Below, in pieces: positions 21,958-25,076 of a stretch of 25,076 nucleotides of DNA. Below the pieces are notes generated by a model that worked only from the letters and a program-made list of their open reading frames with translations, was not told the origin of the DNA and ran no database searches. Made by a program: the position numbers and the translations under genes. Every line of letters begins with the position of its first letter. Within the stretch, counting starts at the first letter, position 1. Source of the stretch: a virus; the IMG/VR virus record IMGVR_UViG_3300037843_000128, positions 1-25,076 of that record, one strand, 5' to 3'.

Positions 21958-22216
21958 GGTTGCCTCAGTGAATTGCGCGGGCCGGACCCGTTGGGCAGTT
22001 ACCGGCAAATTGGGGGCCATCAGTAGTGAGGCGCAGCCCCGTTCCCATACCGACCATCCACCGTCAGTGTGCCGGACCGAACTATCGTGTTTCTCGTGCC
22101 GCCCAGGCGCTTTCAGTCGAAAACGGCCACGAATAGCTCAGAACCCCGGTAGTAACCCACGGTAGCCTCACACTTGGGAGCGTGTACCAGTTCCACGCCG
22201 CCGCGCAAAGTCTAGT
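21958..22216 (-). other. Gap with only weak short ORFs
   Basis: About 260 bases without a convincing gene. On the minus strand one frame holds GTG 22196 to TGA 22113 (27 residues, MELVHAPKCEATVGYYRGSE onwards). After that TGA it continues as a second open stretch to a TGA at 22025-22023, reading KRLGGTRNTIVRSGTLTVDG and on. Both read like real protein but the second part has no ATG/GTG until late. It may be a degraded or interrupted gene. No promoter or terminator is evident. Confidence 0.3.
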
Positions 22217-22840
22217 TTACTGCCCTACTACCTTCTTGAACGTCATCGCTGCTCGTCTGGCCTTCGCTGCCTTGACGGACTGCTGATTAGCCGAGCACAG
22301 GAACGGGCAGATATTCAAGCCCGATGTAACACCCCAAGTAGAGGGACTGATCCCTATCATGTAGTCTGCGCCGACCACGTTCCAGGTGATCGTGCCGCTC
22401 TGGTTCAAGGCCCAAGCTAGCGTGCCGCCTACCATACCAGCGACGTGCGCGTTGCCCACGTCAGGGTTGTATTCCCCGACTGTGCCGTTGAACTCCAGGT
22501 GTAGTGAATCAGTCGGAACAAGGACTTTCCCGCCGATTTGATTGAGGAATTTCGTAGGCATTACATCGGCTCCAACGCCGTAGTATCCCCAAGCAAACGG
22601 CGAGCTTGGAATAAAGGCATCGCTGCGGACGTTGAACGTGTTGACGTTGCCATTGGTATCGGGTGGTGAGTTGTAGATCGGGACCAGCACCCAAGAGAGA
22701 TCAGCGGCTGCGGTCTGGCCGTTCTGGCGCGCGACCATCGCAGCGGTGCCGGTTTGAACTTCGATGCCAGTTTGCCCGTCCACTCGCGGCACGATGCAGA
22801 GAGCGGCGAGCACGGACAAGATTGCGATGATGTGTTTCAT
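22217..22840 (-). CDS. Secreted protein with signal peptide, 207 aa
   Basis: A 207-residue protein with an excellent ribosome site (AAAAAGGAGACC before ATG) and a signal peptide (MKHIIAILSVLAALCIVPRV-DG). The mature part is beta-rich with Gly/aromatic-rich stretches (SPFAWGYYGVGADVMPTKFL, MVGGTLAWALNQSGTITWNV) that could be membrane-barrel strands. It then has CPFLC and a basic end (KAAKARRAAMTFKKVVGQ). I do not recognise a family. As an exported phage-coded protein near the lysis genes it could act at the host envelope, for example against superinfection, but this is speculation. Confidence 0.7.
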   Translation of the reverse strand: MKHIIAILSVLAALCIVPRVDGQTGIEVQTGTAAMVARQNGQTAAADLSWVLVPIYNSPPDTNGNVNTFNVRSDAFIPSSPFAWGYYGVGADVMPTKFLNQIGGKVLVPTDSLHLEFNGTVGEYNPDVGNAHVAGMVGGTLAWALNQSGTITWNVVGADYMIGISPSTWGVTSGLNICPFLCSANQQSVKAAKARRAAMTFKKVVGQ

Positions 22841-22854
22841 GTGGGGTCTCCTTT

Positions 22855-23112
22855 TTAAGTTCGGTGCTGCTTGTTTGTTTCATTGTCTCTCTGAATTGCG
22901 TCGAAGAGAGATAGTAACGCCTTACGAGTCTCAGGGCTTTGTCCACCGCCGCTTCCACATGTGCAGAATTGCACCTGCGCTTGACGAAACAAGCGACCGC
23001 CAGTTGGCGAGGTCCAAGTCGTCGCTTCTATGATTATGTCTCCATCGTCTTCGATCAAGACCGTTAGTTTGCCATCAGGCGACATATCCTCAAATCGTTC
23101 AGTTTTCCGCAT
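22855..23112 (-). CDS. Hypothetical small protein, 85 aa
   Basis: An 85-residue protein starting MRKTERFEDMSPDGKLTVLI, with a GGAG-type ribosome site 10 nt upstream. A beta hairpin-like start (TVLIEDDGDIIIEATTW) is followed by FCTCGSGGGQSPETRKALLS and a helical polar end. The CTCG is the only motif. It lies between the S53 peptidase and the secreted protein with gaps of 9 and 14 nt. No function can be named. Confidence 0.65.
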   Translation of the reverse strand: MRKTERFEDMSPDGKLTVLIEDDGDIIIEATTWTSPTGGRLFRQAQVQFCTCGSGGGQSPETRKALLSLFDAIQRDNETNKQHRT

Positions 23113-23121
23113 TATCTACTC

Positions 23122-24201
23122 CTACTCCCTTGCAGCGGCAAACAGCGCCGCGAGCTTGCTGCCTACCGGTGCGCCCAAGCCCGTGCATGGGCTAGGCTGA
23201 GGACCGGCGTTGTAGGCTCCGTTGCCGCCGCTGGTAATGAGGGTAAACGCTGCCGGATTCTTCCACAGTGTCGCCAGCACATCGACCAGCTTGTTTCCAC
23301 ACGCGGCGAAAAGTCCTGCGTACAGCGGAGTGACCGCGCTTGTCCCGCCTACGATTTGCTGCGACATGCCTTGGAAGATGATGTAGCCAGTGTTGGGATC
23401 AGCGTCCGCAGCAACATCAGGGACCATACGCCCGAGGCCCACAGGAGCGTTCGGAATGTTGATCTGCCATGCTTGTACGGGAAATACCGTTGAGTATCCT
23501 CCGCCAGTTCCCTCACCGTCCGTTTGGTTCGGATTGTCATTCCACACCACCTCGCTTGTTGCCGTCTTGTTCGTCCCGCCGCAGCCCACGATGCTCGGGC
23601 ACGACGCCGGACAGTCCACGTTGGCCGCACTCTCCCCGCCGTCCGAAGAATCGTTGTCACCCGCAGCGGCGAAGATCGTCATGCCCAACTTCGTCGCCGC
23701 CAGCGCCGCCGCTTCCATCTGCTCGCACGCCTCTGAGCCCCACTCGGCCTCGTCAGCGCCCCACGAGATCGAGCACACGTCGCAGCCGTCTGCTGCCGCA
23801 TTGGTTACAGCCGAGGCGATGTCCTGCGACCAGTACATGCGGATCTGGGCGATCTGGCCGGTAGCGACGTAGAAGGCCGCGCCTGCCACTTCGATGTCCA
23901 AGGCCACTTCCATGTCGGCGTCCTGGCCGGGCGAGTTCGTTGTTCCGTCTACCGAAACGTCGGTGATGTTAGGCGAAGGTTGCCCGATGGATTTGAAATA
24001 GCCGTCCACATCCTCCTGCACCCACCCGCCGCCGAGTTCGATGATGGCGATCTTGGTCCCGCCCGGCTTGCCGGTGGGCCAGTCGTAGGCTTTGCAGAGG
24101 TCGGGGACTTGCCACGCGCCCGAAGAGGTTGGAGCGCCAGAAGCGAGATGTTTGAAATAAGGGCGGCAGTTGAATCGCGGGTATAACGGTTTCAGGTTCA
24201 T
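23122..24201 (-). CDS. S53 (sedolisin) serine-carboxyl peptidase
   Basis: A 359-residue peptidase. ATG 24201 (MNLKPLYPRFNCRPYFKHLA) overlaps the stop of the previous gene (ATGA) with GAGGAAAG upstream; the frame beyond is rejected. The sedolisin residues are all visible: Glu98 and Asp102 in MEVALDIEV, Asp182 (AAAGDNDSSDGG) as oxyanion-hole Asp, and Ser288 in GGTSAVTPLYAG. The spacings are close to those of kumamolisin (E78, D82, D164, S278). The length equals a mature catalytic domain: there is no pro-region and no signal peptide. The usual C-terminal calcium ligands seem lost (see findings). The substrate is unknown, and a role in virion maturation or lysis is only a guess. Confidence 0.9.
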   Translation of the reverse strand: MNLKPLYPRFNCRPYFKHLASGAPTSSGAWQVPDLCKAYDWPTGKPGGTKIAIIELGGGWVQEDVDGYFKSIGQPSPNITDVSVDGTTNSPGQDADMEVALDIEVAGAAFYVATGQIAQIRMYWSQDIASAVTNAAADGCDVCSISWGADEAEWGSEACEQMEAAALAATKLGMTIFAAAGDNDSSDGGESAANVDCPASCPSIVGCGGTNKTATSEVVWNDNPNQTDGEGTGGGYSTVFPVQAWQINIPNAPVGLGRMVPDVAADADPNTGYIIFQGMSQQIVGGTSAVTPLYAGLFAACGNKLVDVLATLWKNPAAFTLITSGGNGAYNAGPQPSPCTGLGAPVGSKLAALFAAARE

Positions 24202-24386
24202 TCGCTTTCCTCTTCCTCTGCTTCTTCGTCCTCTTCCCAACATACGCAGTCACAGCCTTCAATGTTGCACTTCGATGAACCCGGATATTTGGGATCGCCG
24301 CCATGTTCTTCTTCGTCGTGCCCACAAGTGCAGGTTGCCATTCGCTCACCTTCCTTGCTAACCCTATTTCTCTGTGCTTCAGTCAT
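24198..24386 (-). CDS. Cys-rich acidic-tailed mini-protein, 62 aa
   Basis: A 62-residue ORF from ATG 24386, which overlaps the stop of the 28-aa ORF (ATGA). An internal ATG at 24341 (47 residues, AAGG upstream) is a possible alternative start. The core MATCTCGHDEEEHGGDPKYP followed by SKCNIEGCDCVCW has CxCGH and C-x5-C-x-C-x-C patterns of a small zinc-type module common in phage and actinobacterial mini-proteins. The tail is very acidic (EEDEEAEEEESE). Its stop overlaps the peptidase start. The function is unknown. Confidence 0.65.
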   Translation of the reverse strand: MTEAQRNRVSKEGERMATCTCGHDEEEHGGDPKYPGSSKCNIEGCDCVCWEEDEEAEEEESE

Positions 24387-24469
24387 TCGCTTTTTCTCCA
24401 AAATGCCTTTCCAAACACTATAGTCAACACCAGCAGCACGCCTATCGCCACTTGGGAAAACGTGTCCAT
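24383..24469 (-). CDS. 28-aa single-TM peptide
   Basis: ATG 24469 with AGGA 7 nt upstream codes MDTFSQVAIGVLLVLTIVFG followed by KAFWRKSE. It is one hydrophobic membrane span with a basic end. It is coupled to the next gene by ATGA and lies 8 nt after the stop of the 78-aa gene. Packing, ribosome site and the clean TM pattern support it. It could be a lysis-associated or inhibitory peptide; no family is recognised. Confidence 0.5.
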   Translation of the reverse strand: MDTFSQVAIGVLLVLTIVFGKAFWRKSE

Positions 24470-24477
24470 CACGTGTC

Positions 24478-24714
24478 CTATTTCGATGTGTCAGGAACGT
24501 CAGCAGGAAGCGCCTTGAGCACATCGTCTAAGTGTAGGCAGTCTTTGAGATCTGGGCAAGGATCGTTTGGTGCCATCGGCGCGATCTTGCCATTGCAATC
24601 ATTGTTTCCTGCTACCGCGTCGTACAGGATGCCGATAACCGACGCCCCTCCCCATGATGGAAGAAATACAATCTTGTCACCGTTCTTTGCTTCACGCCCG
24701 TTTTTGTAATGCAT
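24478..24714 (-). CDS. Small phage protein, 78 aa (MHYKNGREAKNGD type)
   Basis: A 78-residue protein. ATG 24714 follows GGAGGTAACACA, one of the best ribosome sites here, and replaces the longer frame to 24828. MHYKNGREAKNGDKIVFLPS opens a small beta domain (VIGILYDAVAGNNDCNGKIA), then a Cys-containing PCPDLKDCLHLDD end. The MHYKxGxEAKxGD opening with a later C-N-x-K/V segment occurs in short phage proteins of unknown function. It starts 4 nt after the stop of the 61-aa gene. Confidence 0.75.
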   Translation of the reverse strand: MHYKNGREAKNGDKIVFLPSWGGASVIGILYDAVAGNNDCNGKIAPMAPNDPCPDLKDCLHLDDVLKALPADVPDTSK

Positions 24715-24718
24715 TGTG

Positions 24719-24904
24719 TTACCTCCATTGATCGAGTTCGTCGAGTGTTGGCGTTCGCTTGATATGGCGACCGCAGTTAGGTGGTAGCGGACAGCTAAGA
24801 ACCGACCGCAACTGAGCATTTGCAGCAAGGTTTGCGGGGCTAAAGAACTCTTCCGCCTCTTTCAAATCCTCTTCAGCTTTAGCGTGTACCTGCTCTAAAT
24901 CCAT
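24719..24904 (-). CDS. Hypothetical helical protein, 61 aa
   Basis: A 61-residue protein starting MDLEQVHAKAEEDLKEAEEF. GGAGG lies 4 nt before ATG 24904; a GTG one codon earlier is also possible. The first 20 residues are a charged helix. The rest (LRSVLSCPLPPNCGRHIKRT and on) has two Cys and a basic patch. It overlaps the stop of the right-edge gene and directly precedes the 78-aa gene. No family is recognised. Confidence 0.65.
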   Translation of the reverse strand: MDLEQVHAKAEEDLKEAEEFFSPANLAANAQLRSVLSCPLPPNCGRHIKRTPTLDELDQWR

Positions 24905-25076
24905 CACGCCTCCGGTATCCCAAGCATCTTCTGAATCAGCGGCCAGCTCGCGTGCAGTGTCTTCACAAAAGCGTCCGCGTCCTCGATCATTTGCAGCGCG
25001 GCATCACAAGCAGCAGCGGCTTTTGCTAGAGTTGCCTGCGCGACGAGTTGCGTAGTGTGCAGGTCGTCCGAGGCTT
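24904..25076 (-). CDS. C-terminal part of a helical protein (partial)
   Basis: The 5' end lies beyond the right edge. The visible part (about 56 residues, SDDLHTTQLVAQATLAKAAA through GIPEA) is Ala/Leu-rich and entirely helical, with one Cys and a WPLIQKMLG segment. The stop TGA (24904-24906) overlaps the start of the next gene. Too little is visible for a function. Confidence 0.6.
   Translation of the reverse strand, partial: ASDDLHTTQLVAQATLAKAAAACDAALQMIEDADAFVKTLHASWPLIQKMLGIPEA

Noticed and set aside
21703-22026. Plus-strand 107-codon ORF
   Set aside because: It lies opposite the minus-strand 49-aa and one-TM genes, which have better ribosome sites, and its translation has no recognisable features.

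Overview
The window looks like part of the late (virion and lysis) region of a tailed bacteriophage or prophage. The likely type is a short-tailed, podovirus-like phage from an uncultured soil or environmental bacterium. The reasons are gene content and packing. Almost everything is read from the minus strand, genes abut or overlap by ATGA, and the products include a connector/adaptor-like protein, a very large tail protein with a C-terminal half resembling beta-propeller tail-nozzle proteins, collagen-like tail fibre protein, small basic virion-type proteins and a lysin with lysis-type neighbours. No terminase, portal, capsid, integrase, polymerase, tRNA or CRISPR array is visible. An acidobacterial host is only a guess, based on the S53 peptidase and the style of the secreted proteins.

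Reading the main operon 5' to 3' means going from right to left. Region A (25076-22217) holds small hypothetical genes, a CxC mini-protein, a 28-residue membrane peptide, an S53 (sedolisin) peptidase without pro-region or signal peptide, and a secreted protein of unknown function. Region B (22216-20956) is a lysis-like module: a one-TM mini-protein, a Cys-containing mini-protein, a DQF-type small phage protein and a lysozyme-like lysin. Region C (20938-19359) holds short Lys/Arg-rich proteins sharing a C-terminal RKR[VI]xxK-like tail, a zinc-ribbon/HTH regulator and an internal promoter with a hairpin. Region D (18546-10986) carries the adaptor-like protein (501 aa), the 1349-aa tail protein and two small structural proteins. 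Region E (10985-5026) is the fibre/adhesin block: a 752-residue collagen-like fibre and then three proteins with Sec signal peptides, one carrying the tail-fibre IANGGT motif just after its signal peptide. Region F (5023-2019) holds tiny zinc-ribbon genes, a GH130-like beta-propeller protein and a TPR-FkbM methyltransferase, suggesting a glycan-related module. Region G (1947-1) holds virion-type proteins, the last running off the left edge.

Two genes oppose the operon: HNH-AP2 homing-type endonucleases at 16145-17038 and 18625-19353, each ending a few bases from the stop codon of a structural gene. Their 5' leaders are the most interesting feature of the window. In both, a sequence just after the -10 box is complementary to the start codon plus codons 2-4. 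The pairing is kept by compensatory changes, including synonymous codon changes. The geometry suggests that the start codon is sequestered only in read-through transcripts, as described for the T4 intron endonuclease I-TevI. The first cassette is also bracketed by an imperfect direct repeat.

Several genes are shorter than 60 codons, and several starts were moved downstream of the longest possible ORF because of Shine-Dalgarno sequences, signal peptides or overlaps. All assignments are from reading the sequence; no database search was run.
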